Below are positions 1 through 8,232 of a stretch of DNA of 64,000 nucleotides, piece after piece (the first letter of the stretch is position 1; each line of letters opens with the position of its first letter). This DNA is from Patescibacterium sp964540895 (GTDB lineage: Bacteria > Patescibacteriota > Patescibacteriia > Patescibacteriales > Patescibacteriaceae). A program made the translations under genes and the position numbers. The notes beneath the pieces were generated by a model. That model saw only the letters and a program-made list of their open reading frames with translations, did not search any database and was not told the origin of the DNA. The stretch lies in NCBI GenBank assembly GCA_964540895.1, contig CAZIOP010000002.1, positions 62,001-126,000 of the forward strand. The letters are read 5' to 3'.

Positions 1-354
1 GTCAGTGATATGGGTTGGGAATTATATCCGCAAGGTTTATATAATTTAGCCATGGATGCTAAGCGATATGGCAAACCAATTTATATTACTGAACATGGTT
101 TGGCTGATGCCAGTGACACACACAGAGCTTGGTATATTCAAGAAAGTTTAAAGTATTTACATCAAGCCATTATTGAAGGAGCTGATGTACGTGGTTATTT
201 TCATTGGTCACTACTTGATAACTTTGAATGGATATTTGGATATACTCATAAGTTTGGTTTATTTTCATTTGATAATAAAACTTGGGAACGTACACCAAGA
301 CCAAGTGCTGATGTATATGCAGAGATTGCCGAGCACAATGAAGTTAGATTTTAA
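1..354 (+). CDS. GH1 family beta-glucosidase, C-terminal part (cut by window start)
   Basis: The reading frame is open from base 1, so only about the last 117 residues are present. The stretch YITEHG matches the glycoside hydrolase family 1 active-site block (ITENG), whose glutamate is the catalytic nucleophile. Further on, the YFHWSLLDNFEW segment is the conserved GH1 C-terminal signature that shapes the sugar subsite, followed by the usual FGL and YAEI end. Family members hydrolyse terminal beta-glucosides or related beta-linked sugars, usually in the cytoplasm. The substrate cannot be read from this fragment. It ends 12 bases before a transporter gene and may be co-transcribed with it. Confidence 0.93.
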   Translation, partial: VSDMGWELYPQGLYNLAMDAKRYGKPIYITEHGLADASDTHRAWYIQESLKYLHQAIIEGADVRGYFHWSLLDNFEWIFGYTHKFGLFSFDNKTWERTPRPSADVYAEIAEHNEVRF

Positions 355-366
355 CAAAAAAGTTAA

Positions 367-1341
367 ATGTATATTTTAATTGCCATTGCTTCTTACCTGT
401 TGAACGCCGGTGTCTATGTAGCCGATAAATTTTTGTTATCAAAAAAAGTTCACTCTTCGATTGTCTATGCTTTTTATGTTGGTATCTGGAGTGTTGGTAA
501 TTTTGTATTATTGTTTTTTGATCCGTTTATCCCTGACTGGTGGCAACTTGGTTTAGATATTGCCGCTGGACTATTATTTTTGTTTACTTTAATATTTTGG
601 TATAAAGCTTTACATCAAAGTGAAGCAACTCGAGTAGTACCAGTGGTTGGTGCCTTAACCCCAGTTTTCTCTTTTTTGTTTTCTTATTTATTTTTAGGTG
701 CCAAACTTGATTTACAAGAAGTTGTAGCTTTTGTGTTATTAATTTCTGGTGGTATTTTGATTTCCATAAAACGTACTAAGTCATATGTCTTTACTGAAAG
801 TTTACAACGGGTAAAAAATATTTGGGGTAAAACTGTTGGTCATCTGGATGCTGAGTTGCGACCAACTTCTCGACTACTACTTAATTCGTTTATTTCAGCG
901 GCTTGTTTTGCCGCTTATTTTGTTTTTATTAAGTATATTTATGCTAATACTGAGCAGCCATTTATTGGTGCCTTTGTTTGGTCTCGGATTGGTAGTTTTA
1001 TGGGCGTCTTAGTTATTTTGTTAGTGCCTTCCTGGCGTCAATTAATTAATAATTCTCAGACTCATGAACATCGAACCAAGAAGCAATTAATTTTCTTTTT
1101 GTCAGTTCGGTTTGCCGCGGCTGCTGCTTTTATAATGTTAAATTGGGCAGTGGCACTTGGTAATGTTTCTTTAATTAATGCTCTTCAAGGAACGCAATAT
1201 GTTTTTCTTTTAGTAATTGTTATTTTGTTAGCTCATAAGTTCCCTAAGGTTTTGAATGAAGAGTTGGGTAGTGGTGTTATTATGCAAAAAATGATTGGCG
1301 TTATTCTAGTTGGACTTGGGTTGTATTTGTTGTTAGTGTAG
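367..1341 (+). CDS. EamA/DMT-superfamily transporter
   Basis: A 324-residue, very hydrophobic protein with about ten predicted membrane segments arranged as two similar halves, as in EamA (drug/metabolite transporter) proteins. Typical features are the TRVVPVVGALTPVFSFLFS stretch closing the first half and a matching NALQGTQYVFLL stretch in the second. A charged cytoplasmic linker (about residues 135-165) separates the halves. Such proteins move small metabolites or amino acids across the inner membrane; the substrate is unknown here. There is no Shine-Dalgarno site before the ATG. It sits just after the GH1 gene, so export or import of a sugar-related compound is possible but is only inference. 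Confidence 0.85.
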   Translation: MYILIAIASYLLNAGVYVADKFLLSKKVHSSIVYAFYVGIWSVGNFVLLFFDPFIPDWWQLGLDIAAGLLFLFTLIFWYKALHQSEATRVVPVVGALTPVFSFLFSYLFLGAKLDLQEVVAFVLLISGGILISIKRTKSYVFTESLQRVKNIWGKTVGHLDAELRPTSRLLLNSFISAACFAAYFVFIKYIYANTEQPFIGAFVWSRIGSFMGVLVILLVPSWRQLINNSQTHEHRTKKQLIFFLSVRFAAAAAFIMLNWAVALGNVSLINALQGTQYVFLLVIVILLAHKFPKVLNEELGSGVIMQKMIGVILVGLGLYLLLV

Positions 1342-1354
1342 ACCTAGATAAAAT

Positions 1355-2764
1355 ATGATATATCTTTTGTCATTAGCTTTATTTGTTTTTGCGTATGTCG
1401 CGTGGCAACGTCTTGAAACAGCTGTTTTGTTGTTAGTAGTATTACTACCAACATATTTGTTACGTTTTTATATTGGTATTCCAGTAACATTTTTGGAAGT
1501 AATGATTATTATTGTCTTCGCAGTTTGGTTACTGCAGAATCGATTGTTTCTGATGGAACGTTGGCATGGATTAGTAAAAGGAAGATTATTACCTGAGAAA
1601 AAACAATATCCATTTCACAATGCCATGATTGCATGGTTATTAGTTTCGTTTGCAGCTGTCGGTATAGCTGATTGGAGTACGGCAGCTTTGGGAATTTGGC
1701 GTGCTTATTTTTTTGAACCATTGTTGTTGTTTATTGTAATAATAAATATTTTCAATACTAAAGAAAAAATAAGTAGGTTAATCTCAGCCTTAGGAGTTTC
1801 TGTTATTGGTGTTTCAATTTTAGCTTGGTATCAATATATCACTGGGCAACTTATTCCAAATGATTTTTGGGCTAGTAGTTCTAATCGACGAGCTACTTCT
1901 TTTTTTCCATATCCAAATGCAGTTGGATTATATGTTGCACCAATTATTGTGCTGTTAGTTGGTCAAGCAAAATATTTATGGAGGAGTGGTGTTTCTTTGG
2001 TAGCAGGAAAATGGCACTACCTAGTTTCTGTCTTAGGAATTATTTTAGGATTAGGAGCAATCCTTGCGGCTAAGTCAGAAGGTGCTGCCTTTGGTTTAGT
2101 AATTTGTTTACTGTTGTTTGGACTAGTGGCTAATACCAAAACTAGATTGCTAAGTTTGGTTGTGATTATTGTTGGAGTAATTGGACTATATATTAATCAA
2201 CCTCTGCAGATGTATGTTATGGATCGTTTAACTCTTCATAATTTTTCTGGACAAGTTCGACGATTTCAATGGAAGGAAACATTAATGATGCTTAATGACG
2301 GTAATCTAATTACCGGGGCTGGTTTGGCGGGTTATCAAACAGCTGTAGCACCGTTCCATCAAGAAGGTTTTTTTGTCCGAGACTACCGCGATCCTAATTT
2401 TCAACAAAAAGTTGTTTCTAGTGCTGAATTTCGTGATCAAGTCTGGCAACCCTTAGAAATATACTTATATCCTCATAATATTATTCTAAACTTCTGGAGC
2501 GAGACAGGGTTAGCTGGAGTAATTGTTTTTTTGTGGCTTATAGTGAGCTTCTATATATATGGTATTTGGTCATATAGACAGACCCTGAAGCACAAAGACC
2601 CTTTTGCCTATCTGATCCTTGGTTTAATGCTCTCTCTAGCAGTTTCTTTGATTCATGGTATAGTAGATGTCCCCTACTTTAAGAATGATCTCTCGGCTCT
2701 ATTTTGGATTATTATGGCTATGATGGGAATTATTCATATTCAGAGTTTGTATAAAGAAATATAA
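1355..2764 (+). CDS. O-antigen ligase/polymerase-like membrane protein
   Basis: A 469-residue polytopic membrane protein with around eleven hydrophobic segments. It has the layout of the Wzy/WaaL (O-antigen ligase-like) superfamily: a large external loop between late membrane helices (about residues 290-375) containing GAGLAGYQTA and, near its end, a YPHNIILNFWSETGLAG motif. PHN...ETG is a hallmark of this superfamily. Members join polysaccharide to lipid or protein acceptors at the outer face of the membrane. Organisms of this group lack lipopolysaccharide, so the likely job is in surface glycan or glycoprotein assembly. It starts 13 bases after the previous gene and ends 3 bases before the next, so the three are probably one transcript. 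Confidence 0.82.
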   Translation: MIYLLSLALFVFAYVAWQRLETAVLLLVVLLPTYLLRFYIGIPVTFLEVMIIIVFAVWLLQNRLFLMERWHGLVKGRLLPEKKQYPFHNAMIAWLLVSFAAVGIADWSTAALGIWRAYFFEPLLLFIVIINIFNTKEKISRLISALGVSVIGVSILAWYQYITGQLIPNDFWASSSNRRATSFFPYPNAVGLYVAPIIVLLVGQAKYLWRSGVSLVAGKWHYLVSVLGIILGLGAILAAKSEGAAFGLVICLLLFGLVANTKTRLLSLVVIIVGVIGLYINQPLQMYVMDRLTLHNFSGQVRRFQWKETLMMLNDGNLITGAGLAGYQTAVAPFHQEGFFVRDYRDPNFQQKVVSSAEFRDQVWQPLEIYLYPHNIILNFWSETGLAGVIVFLWLIVSFYIYGIWSYRQTLKHKDPFAYLILGLMLSLAVSLIHGIVDVPYFKNDLSALFWIIMAMMGIIHIQSLYKEI

Positions 2765-2767
2765 TTT

Positions 2768-3505
2768 GTGAAAAAGGAAACTCTACAAAAAATATTGTCA
2801 GCTGCGGGTATTTCTTCACGTCGTCAGGCTGAAGCCTTGATTAAAGGTGGCAATGTGAAAATTAACGGTCAGATGGCTAAGCTTGGTGATCGAGCTGATG
2901 AGACTGATGATGTTCGTGTACGAGGAAAAAAAGTTAGCTTTACAAATAATTTTGTGTACATTAAATTGAATAAACCCGTGGGCTATGTTTCCACTAACCG
3001 TTCGTTTAAAGGAGAGCAAAATGTTTTGGAATTAGTTAAGGTCGCTACTCCGTTAGTAATTGTTGGACGACTTGATAAAGACAGTGAAGGGTTGTTGATG
3101 CTCACCAATGATGGAGAGCTAGCCAACAAATTAACTCATCCAAGCTTTGGTATTGAGAAAGTATATATTGTTACCTTGGGGCATGATATTGGTAAAGACA
3201 AGAAGGAAGAAAAGAATAAGATCACTGAGATTATCGAGAAGTTCAAAACTGGTGTTGATATTGGTTTAGGTGAGGGTATTGTCAAAGCAGAACGAGTTAA
3301 ACATCTACGAGGTCGATCATTTGAAGTAGTCTTGCGACAAGGTAAGAAAAGACAAATCAGAAGAATGTTTCGTCGTCTTGGTTTTCATGTTATTCGTTTA
3401 GTTCGTGTCAGAATTGGAAATGTTACTATTGGCAGATTACGGAAAGGACAGTGGGAGCATATTAATAAGACAGAGATTGAAAAGTTGAAAAGTATTATAA
3501 AGTAA
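2768..3505 (+). CDS. rRNA pseudouridine synthase, RsuA/RluB family
   Basis: A 245-residue protein with an N-terminal S4 RNA-binding domain (about residues 3-60, with ISSRRQAEALI and GNVKING) followed by the pseudouridine synthase domain. The catalytic block is VGRLDKDSEGLLMLTNDG, where the aspartate of GRLD attacks the uridine base. The C-terminal GKKRQIRRMF block is also diagnostic of the RsuA/RluB/E/F family. It converts a specific uridine in 16S or 23S rRNA to pseudouridine; which site cannot be told from sequence alone. It starts with GTG three bases after the upstream stop. An acidic/basic insertion at about residues 140-160 is slightly unusual. Confidence 0.93.
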   Translation: MKKETLQKILSAAGISSRRQAEALIKGGNVKINGQMAKLGDRADETDDVRVRGKKVSFTNNFVYIKLNKPVGYVSTNRSFKGEQNVLELVKVATPLVIVGRLDKDSEGLLMLTNDGELANKLTHPSFGIEKVYIVTLGHDIGKDKKEEKNKITEIIEKFKTGVDIGLGEGIVKAERVKHLRGRSFEVVLRQGKKRQIRRMFRRLGFHVIRLVRVRIGNVTIGRLRKGQWEHINKTEIEKLKSIIK

Positions 3506-3509
3506 ACCA

Positions 3510-3600
<91 letters not shown>

Positions 3601-3631
3601 AAGTTTAAAGATCTATTTTTATATTAAAGAT

Positions 3632-4063
3632 ATGTCTATTAATAAACAAAATGGTGACAAAGGTGAATTAGAAATAGTAGATTTAGTGCCATGTCCTAAT
3701 TGCAGTAAGAAGTTGATGATTCTGCCGCCAAATTATCCTCTTTATGATATCCAATGTACAGGCTGCTCTTTTCGAGCTCAAGTGAAAACAAACGCAAGTA
3801 AACCAAAGGCAGTTATTTTTGGTGCTGGCTGGGATATTATGGAAAAGGTACTAAAGTCTGGTTTTATCACACCTCCAATTTTTGTGAATTTTAAATGGCA
3901 AGAACAAAATAGTATAAAACAAGAAATTAGATTTTATCCATTTGTACCAAAAAATAATTTAAGAAAATATCAACTATCGCCGACGGCAAGAAGAGCGAAT
4001 TATAAAATGTTTAATTATATTGGTCTAGATAAATTACCTTATTTTATTGTTTATAAGATATAA
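3632..4063 (+). CDS. DpnI-like (Dam-replacing family) endonuclease domain protein, solitary
   Basis: A 143-residue protein. An earlier in-frame start would lie inside tRNA-Ser, so the ATG at 3632 is chosen. It resembles the N-terminal catalytic domain of DpnI: a zinc site made of CPNC (residues 21-24) and CTGC (42-45), a PD-(D/E)xK-type core with D39 and K52, and the family block LSPTARRA (115-122) near the end, where DpnI has a nearly identical PTARR stretch. The middle acid of the core, a glutamate in DpnI, is Q50 here. The winged-helix C-terminal domain that DpnI uses to read methylated GATC is missing, and there is no methyltransferase gene nearby. It could be a modified-DNA nuclease, a Dam-replacing-like protein, or a nuclease with a housekeeping role. 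Activity is not proven. Confidence 0.78.
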   Translation: MSINKQNGDKGELEIVDLVPCPNCSKKLMILPPNYPLYDIQCTGCSFRAQVKTNASKPKAVIFGAGWDIMEKVLKSGFITPPIFVNFKWQEQNSIKQEIRFYPFVPKNNLRKYQLSPTARRANYKMFNYIGLDKLPYFIVYKI

Positions 4064-4112
4064 AAATTATTAGTCGTGACATTTCCCAATATTTTTGCTA
4101 CTCTATTACATT

Positions 4113-4991
4113 ATGTCTGAGCATACTATCATTTTGTTCTATCGTTTCACACCGATAGAAAACCCTGATCAATTCCGCAAAGAGCAACGAGCTCTGTGCG
4201 AGTCTTTGAATTTACAAGGAAGAATGTTAATTGCGCATGAAGGTATTAATGCAACGTTTGAAGGTAGAACAGAAGATATTGAAAAGTATAAAACAGCATT
4301 ACATGCAATGCCTGCGTTTAGTGATTTAGTTTTTAAAGAAAGTGAAGGTACTGGAAAAGCATTCACCAAATTAGAAATAAAAGTACGTCCAGAAATTGTC
4401 ACACTCCAAGCTGGAGAATTTGATATCAAGAATGAAACAGCTACTGAGATGACTGCTCAAGAACTAGAGGAGCTTTATAAAAAAGATGAAGATTTTGTGG
4501 TGCTTGATTTACGAAATGATTTTGAAGTAGAAGTTGGTAATTTTGAAAAAACAGTTAACCCTAAACTAAGGAACTTTCGTGACTTACCAGAAATACTACC
4601 GACACTCAAGCACTTAAAAGACAAAAAAGTGGTGGCGGTGTGTACTGGTGGTATTCGTTGTGAAAAAGCTACTTGTCTGTTAAAGCGTGAAGGCTTCACT
4701 GATATCTATCAATTAAAAGATGGTATTCATACCTATATAAAAGAATATCCCGATTCTCATTTCAAAGGATCCTTATTTGTGTTTGATAATCGTATGACTA
4801 CACCAGTAGTTGCCAGAACTAACCGAGAAATAATTAGTAAGTGTACATACTGCCAGGTTCCAACAGAACAATTCTATAGTGATGATAGTATTAGGCCATC
4901 ACTTAAGGTTATATGTTGCGATGCTTGTTTTCATGATCATAGTGACCGTCTAAGAAGTTGTAACCCAGTTAGCGCTAAAGTAGCTAAGTAG
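4113..4991 (+). CDS. trhO: tRNA uridine-34 hydroxylase TrhO (YceA, rhodanese domain)
   Basis: A 292-residue protein with the three-part layout of TrhO/YceA: an N-terminal acylphosphatase-like domain (about residues 1-100, with RMLIAHEGINATFEG), a central rhodanese domain (about 120-215) with active-site loop CTGGIRCEK, and a cysteine-rich C-terminal region (CTYC and CCDAC) that probably binds zinc. TrhO hydroxylates uridine 34 in a subset of tRNAs, the first step to 5-carboxymethoxy- or methoxyuridine, using the rhodanese cysteine. The ATG at 4113 fits the family start (MSEHTIILFYRF); a start six codons earlier is less likely. It appears to be a lone gene. Confidence 0.92.
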   Translation: MSEHTIILFYRFTPIENPDQFRKEQRALCESLNLQGRMLIAHEGINATFEGRTEDIEKYKTALHAMPAFSDLVFKESEGTGKAFTKLEIKVRPEIVTLQAGEFDIKNETATEMTAQELEELYKKDEDFVVLDLRNDFEVEVGNFEKTVNPKLRNFRDLPEILPTLKHLKDKKVVAVCTGGIRCEKATCLLKREGFTDIYQLKDGIHTYIKEYPDSHFKGSLFVFDNRMTTPVVARTNREIISKCTYCQVPTEQFYSDDSIRPSLKVICCDACFHDHSDRLRSCNPVSAKVAK

Positions 4992-5026
4992 TTTCCCTTT
5001 ATTCATTAGTGGTATAAACTGTCTAT

Positions 5027-5692
5027 ATGAAATACAATTCAAAAACTATAGTCGCAATTATTGGTATTATTATTCTCGCAGTTGGTGTTTGGTATGTTTT
5101 GGATAAACTTCCTAATAAGGAAGTACCTAATTCAGAAAACCCGCAAGTTAATAACCCAAGTACCCCGAGTGACACCCAGGACCCTAACTGGAAAAAATAT
5201 ACTAGTCATAATTATAAGTTTTCTATTGAATATCCAGCTGATTTTAGTGTTAATGAAAATCGTGCATATTCAGCCCTTGGACCTGGTAAAGAAATTAAAG
5301 GTATCGCTTTTCCCGTTTCTGAAGCAATTAGTAAAGGTACTAACCTATCAAGTGATAGCTATTTCAGTGTTGACCAACTATCAATCACAGATTGTAAAGC
5401 CAGTAACTTTATGAGTAATCCTCAGACTGATAATACTGTGATGGAAAATAATAAAGAATATAATGTTGCAACTGGTGTTGATGCTGGAGCTGGAAATCTA
5501 TATGAAGAAACTGTTTTTGCCACAGAGTTCAACAATGTTTGCTATGGAATTAGATTAATGATTCATTCTACAGTTATTGAAAATTATGAACCAGGTACAG
5601 TAACCGAATATAATAGACCTCAGTTAATTGAACTCTATAATCGTTTTCGTTTAAGCTTTTCTCCTTTTTCAGAGACCCCTAAAGGAGAATAA
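5027..5692 (+). CDS. membrane-anchored extracytoplasmic protein of unknown function
   Basis: A 221-residue protein with one N-terminal membrane anchor (about residues 7-25), then a Pro/Asn/Ser-rich linker and a globular outer domain. The start of that domain, KKYTSHNYKFSIEYPADF, resembles the PsbP-like or lipoprotein-type beta domain seen in many secreted proteins of these bacteria, but no catalytic residues stand out. Two cysteines (KASNF and NVCYG regions) could form a disulfide outside the cell. It is followed 8 bases later by a nitroreductase, so the two may share a transcript. No function is assigned. Confidence 0.75.
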   Translation: MKYNSKTIVAIIGIIILAVGVWYVLDKLPNKEVPNSENPQVNNPSTPSDTQDPNWKKYTSHNYKFSIEYPADFSVNENRAYSALGPGKEIKGIAFPVSEAISKGTNLSSDSYFSVDQLSITDCKASNFMSNPQTDNTVMENNKEYNVATGVDAGAGNLYEETVFATEFNNVCYGIRLMIHSTVIENYEPGTVTEYNRPQLIELYNRFRLSFSPFSETPKGE

Positions 5693-5700
5693 ATTGTAAG

Positions 5701-6345
5701 ATGAATAAAAAATTGCCAGAAATTATTTCGGCGATGAATTGGCGTTATGCTGTTAAACGTTTTAATTCAAAAAAATTAACTTCAGCCGAAGTCGAAGCAT
5801 TGCTAGAAACAGTTCGACTATCTCCCTCGTCTTTAGGTTTATTGCCGTATAAGATTGTTGTAGTTGAAAATAAAGCTGCTAGAAAATTAATTTTTGCTAA
5901 AGCTGCTGATCAGCCAAAGGTTCTAGAAGCTTCTCATCTCTTAGTATTCTGTACGTATAAAAAACTCACCAAAGCTTTTGTAGACTCTTTCATTGATCTC
6001 TTTGCCAAAGAAAGAAAGTTATCTATGGAACGGGTTGCTAATCTTAGGAAGTCACGTCGAGCTTTTATTACTGAAACTTCAGCTAAGGAATTAGATGAAT
6101 GGGCTGGTGATCAGGCTTTCATAGGTTTAGGGATCTTGATTGCTTCAGCCGCTATTGCTCGTATTGATGCTGGACCAATGGGTGGTTTTAAACCACATGT
6201 ATTAGATCAAATATTAAACCTCAAAAAGTATAATTTACGCTCTAGGGTGATGTGTGCCCTAGGGTACCGGTCGCCAGAAGATAATGAAGCAAGTCAGAAA
6301 AAGGTGAGACGATCAAAGTCAGATTTCGTTGTCAGAGTAAAATAA
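5701..6345 (+). CDS. nitroreductase family (NfsB-like) FMN oxidoreductase
   Basis: A 214-residue protein matching the nitroreductase fold. The N-terminal MNWRYAVKRFNSKKLT block holds the Arg/Lys residues that contact the FMN phosphate, followed by LSPSSLGLLPYKIVVV, the second FMN-contact block. The C-terminal half has the dimer-interface helix (DEWAGDQAFIGLGILIASAA) and a terminal RRSKSDFVV segment. The family reduces nitroaromatics, quinones or flavins with NAD(P)H as a cytoplasmic homodimer; the physiological substrate is unknown. A GGAGA sequence 11 bases upstream lies at the end of the previous gene, so it is a weak ribosome-binding candidate at best. Confidence 0.88.
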   Translation: MNKKLPEIISAMNWRYAVKRFNSKKLTSAEVEALLETVRLSPSSLGLLPYKIVVVENKAARKLIFAKAADQPKVLEASHLLVFCTYKKLTKAFVDSFIDLFAKERKLSMERVANLRKSRRAFITETSAKELDEWAGDQAFIGLGILIASAAIARIDAGPMGGFKPHVLDQILNLKKYNLRSRVMCALGYRSPEDNEASQKKVRRSKSDFVVRVK

Positions 6346-6362
6346 TAGCTAATATTAGTAGT

Positions 6363-6389
6363 AATAAAGTCAAATAAGTTGACTTTATT
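6363..6389. repeat. 11-bp perfect inverted repeat overlapping a -35 box
   Basis: AATAAAGTCAA and TTGACTTTATT form perfect arms around a 5-base spacer. The right arm contains the -35 hexamer TTGACT of the promoter for the next two genes. It may end transcription of the nitroreductase gene, as a weak hairpin followed by T-rich sequence, or it may be an operator. Sequence alone does not decide between these. Confidence 0.55.
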
Positions 6390-6407
6390 TAGTTTATGTG
6401 ATATAAT
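6379..6407 (+). promoter_or_regulatory. sigma70-type promoter for the 6464-7245 gene pair
   Basis: TTGACT, a 17-base spacer and a perfect TATAAT. The predicted start near 6414 leaves about 50 bases of leader before the first gene. Confidence 0.75.
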
Positions 6408-6463
6408 ACATTTAATTAAAAACAATCATTTACATTAAAAAACTACTTAAAAGTGGAGGGATT

Positions 6464-6823
6464 TTGGAAGAGAAATTAGTCATAGAACAAAAACCAAGCA
6501 ATTGGTTAGCTATAATATTTTCCTCCATTTTAATAATAGGTGGAGTAAATACAACAATTATTTATATACAGGAATATCCACTTCTTATTTTATTAGTGGA
6601 TTTTACATTTGTTTATTACTTTTCTTTCCAAAAAAGGAAAAAAATATTAACTATATGTATAGCTGGTGTATGGATATTTTGTATTTTCGAAAATGTTTTA
6701 ATAACATTAGTAGGAACTCTTTTTTTCGCATGCGCCTTAGGTGTATGTATCTTTTTTAGACATTGTAAAAAATTTGTAGAAAGAAATTTTAAAAACAAAA
6801 TTAATGAGGAGGAAATAAATTGA
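6464..6823 (+). CDS. small membrane protein, unknown (TTG start, strong SD)
   Basis: A 119-residue protein with about three to four hydrophobic segments (residues 14-31, 36-50, 60-80 and 82-100) and a charged, lysine-rich C-terminus. I recognise no family. The TTG start is supported by GGAGGG about 5 bases upstream and by the consensus promoter in front. The stop TGA overlaps the TTG start of the next gene, so the two are translationally coupled. It is richer in A and T than the conserved genes around it. This strong ribosome-binding site contrasts with the flanking housekeeping genes, which have none. Confidence 0.72.
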   Translation: MEEKLVIEQKPSNWLAIIFSSILIIGGVNTTIIYIQEYPLLILLVDFTFVYYFSFQKRKKILTICIAGVWIFCIFENVLITLVGTLFFACALGVCIFFRHCKKFVERNFKNKINEEEIN

Positions 6824-7245
6824 AAACAGGTATTTTAATAGTAATTTGTATTATTACTTTTGTAATAATAAATGGTTGCACAAAGCCAGCTCAAGAACAT
6901 CCAAAAAAAGAAAAAAAAATTTCTGCAATTAAAGAACTATTCAATAAAACTATATCCGAATATCCTTGGATATATGAGCAAAAAGAATTTTTAAAAGAAA
7001 ATTTACATATTGAAGAATTTAATGGAATGTATAAATATACGTTCAAAGCCACAGAAGAATTCTGGAATGTTGATTTAACGGATGAGTGGGAAATCATCCG
7101 AGGAGATGATTGGATTGCGATTCCAGAAGTAAAAGATAAATATGAAAATATAAATGCCTATATAATATTTTCGAAGGGATCAACGCCGAAACAAGTGAAA
7201 GAATATATTAATAATGATCCTGGTAGTAAAATTACCATGAAATAA
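6820..7245 (+). CDS. small predicted lipoprotein, unknown (TTG start, strong SD)
   Basis: A 141-residue protein with a hydrophobic signal segment and a lipobox (VIINGC), so cysteine 20 is probably lipidated after Lgt action; lgt is the next gene downstream. The mature part is charged, with no recognised domain. The TTG start overlaps the stop of the preceding gene and is preceded by GAGGAGG at good spacing. It probably works with the membrane protein before it. A good terminator follows. No function is assigned. Confidence 0.72.
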   Translation: MKTGILIVICIITFVIINGCTKPAQEHPKKEKKISAIKELFNKTISEYPWIYEQKEFLKENLHIEEFNGMYKYTFKATEEFWNVDLTDEWEIIRGDDWIAIPEVKDKYENINAYIIFSKGSTPKQVKEYINNDPGSKITMK

Positions 7246-7282
7246 ATTTAATAAAAAATAATAGCAAGACCTCCTGATCCAT

Positions 7283-7317
7283 AAACCTCGTTTGTAAAAA
7301 AGCGGGGTTTTTTATTT
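7283..7317 (+). terminator. intrinsic terminator
   Basis: AAACCTCG pairs with CGGGGTTT (one G-T pair) across a 12-base loop, followed by a T run. It ends the orphan pair before lgt. Confidence 0.75.
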
Positions 7318-7344
7318 TGTCCTTTCTCATCTATACTTATTAAT

Positions 7345-8133
7345 ATGAACTTTCTTCATAATTTTGAACCATCAGCTATTGCTATTACTCTTGGACCATT
7401 GGTTATTTATTGGTATGGCATATGTATGGCTCTAGCTATACTGGCTGCTTTGATTTTAGCTATGAAAAATGCCAAGTTATTTTCTCTTGATACTGAGTTA
7501 ATAATTGATCTAGCAATTTGGTTAGTAATTAGTGGTTTGATTGGTGCTCGTATATATGAAATATTTTTAAACTTTTCATATTACGTATCTAATCCAGCTG
7601 AGATTCTACAAATTTGGCATGGTGGGTTAGCAATACATGGTGCTTTAATTGGAGGGTTAATTGGATTGGTTATATTCTCTAAAAGAAAGAAACTTGATTG
7701 TTGGTTATTGGCCGCCATCTTGTTGCCAGCAGTGGCTCTTGGACAAGCTATTGGCAGATGGGGCAACTGGTTTAATCAGGAGTTATTTGGCTTACCTTCA
7801 AATTTACCTTGGAGTATCCCAGTTCAAGCTGTTAATCGCCCAATAGGCTATGAGACTTTTATATACTTCCACCCTACTTTTCTCTATGAATCAATAGGCT
7901 GTTTAGTTTTGGCTATTTGTTTATATTACGTATTACGCCTAAAAAAATCGTCAGAGTTAGTGATTGGGATTTATTTAATTGGCTATGGCCTACTTCGGTT
8001 TATGTTGGAATATATCAAGATTGACCCAACTCCCCATGCTTTTGGCTTACGTTGGCCACAAGTTATGAGTCTAGTCTTTATTATCCTGGGAATCTGGATT
8101 ATTGCTTTCAAAAAGTCTTACAAAACATATTGA
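7345..8133 (+). CDS. lgt: prolipoprotein diacylglyceryl transferase Lgt
   Basis: A 262-residue integral membrane protein with seven predicted helices. The Lgt signature GRWGNWFNQELFG is at about residues 137-149, and HGGLAIHGALIGG (about 92-104) contains the conserved HGG(L/M)xxHG block of the active site. Lgt moves diacylglycerol from phosphatidylglycerol to the lipobox cysteine of prolipoproteins, the first step of lipoprotein maturation, at the cytoplasmic membrane. Predicted lipoproteins in the window (6820-7245 and 10327-11706) would be substrates. The -35 box of the groES promoter overlaps its stop codon. Confidence 0.96.
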   Translation: MNFLHNFEPSAIAITLGPLVIYWYGICMALAILAALILAMKNAKLFSLDTELIIDLAIWLVISGLIGARIYEIFLNFSYYVSNPAEILQIWHGGLAIHGALIGGLIGLVIFSKRKKLDCWLLAAILLPAVALGQAIGRWGNWFNQELFGLPSNLPWSIPVQAVNRPIGYETFIYFHPTFLYESIGCLVLAICLYYVLRLKKSSELVIGIYLIGYGLLRFMLEYIKIDPTPHAFGLRWPQVMSLVFIILGIWIIAFKKSYKTY

Positions 8134-8158
8134 CAGGGCTGGGTTAAAGGTCTAATAT
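8130..8158 (+). promoter_or_regulatory. sigma70-type promoter of groES-groEL
   Basis: TTGACA at 8130-8135 and TAATAT at 8153-8158 with 17-base spacing. A better-looking TATAAT at 8156-8161 would need a 20-base spacer. The CIRCE operator begins right after, across the expected transcription start. Confidence 0.7.
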
Positions 8159-8169
8159 AATAAAGCTTA

Positions 8170-8196
8170 TTAGCACTCTGCATAATAGAGTGCTAA
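8170..8196 (+). promoter_or_regulatory. CIRCE operator (HrcA binding site)
   Basis: A perfect TTAGCACTC-N9-GAGTGCTAA inverted repeat, the consensus CIRCE element. By family knowledge, HrcA binds it and represses groESL until heat stress. No hrcA gene is in this window. Confidence 0.97.
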
Positions 8197-8232
8197 TTAA
8201 TTAAATCTAGATAATATTAACTAACAAACTAT

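Noticed and set aside
8156..8161. Perfect TATAAT as the groES -10 box
   Set aside because: It would need a 20-base spacer from the TTGACA; TAATAT three bases earlier gives 17.
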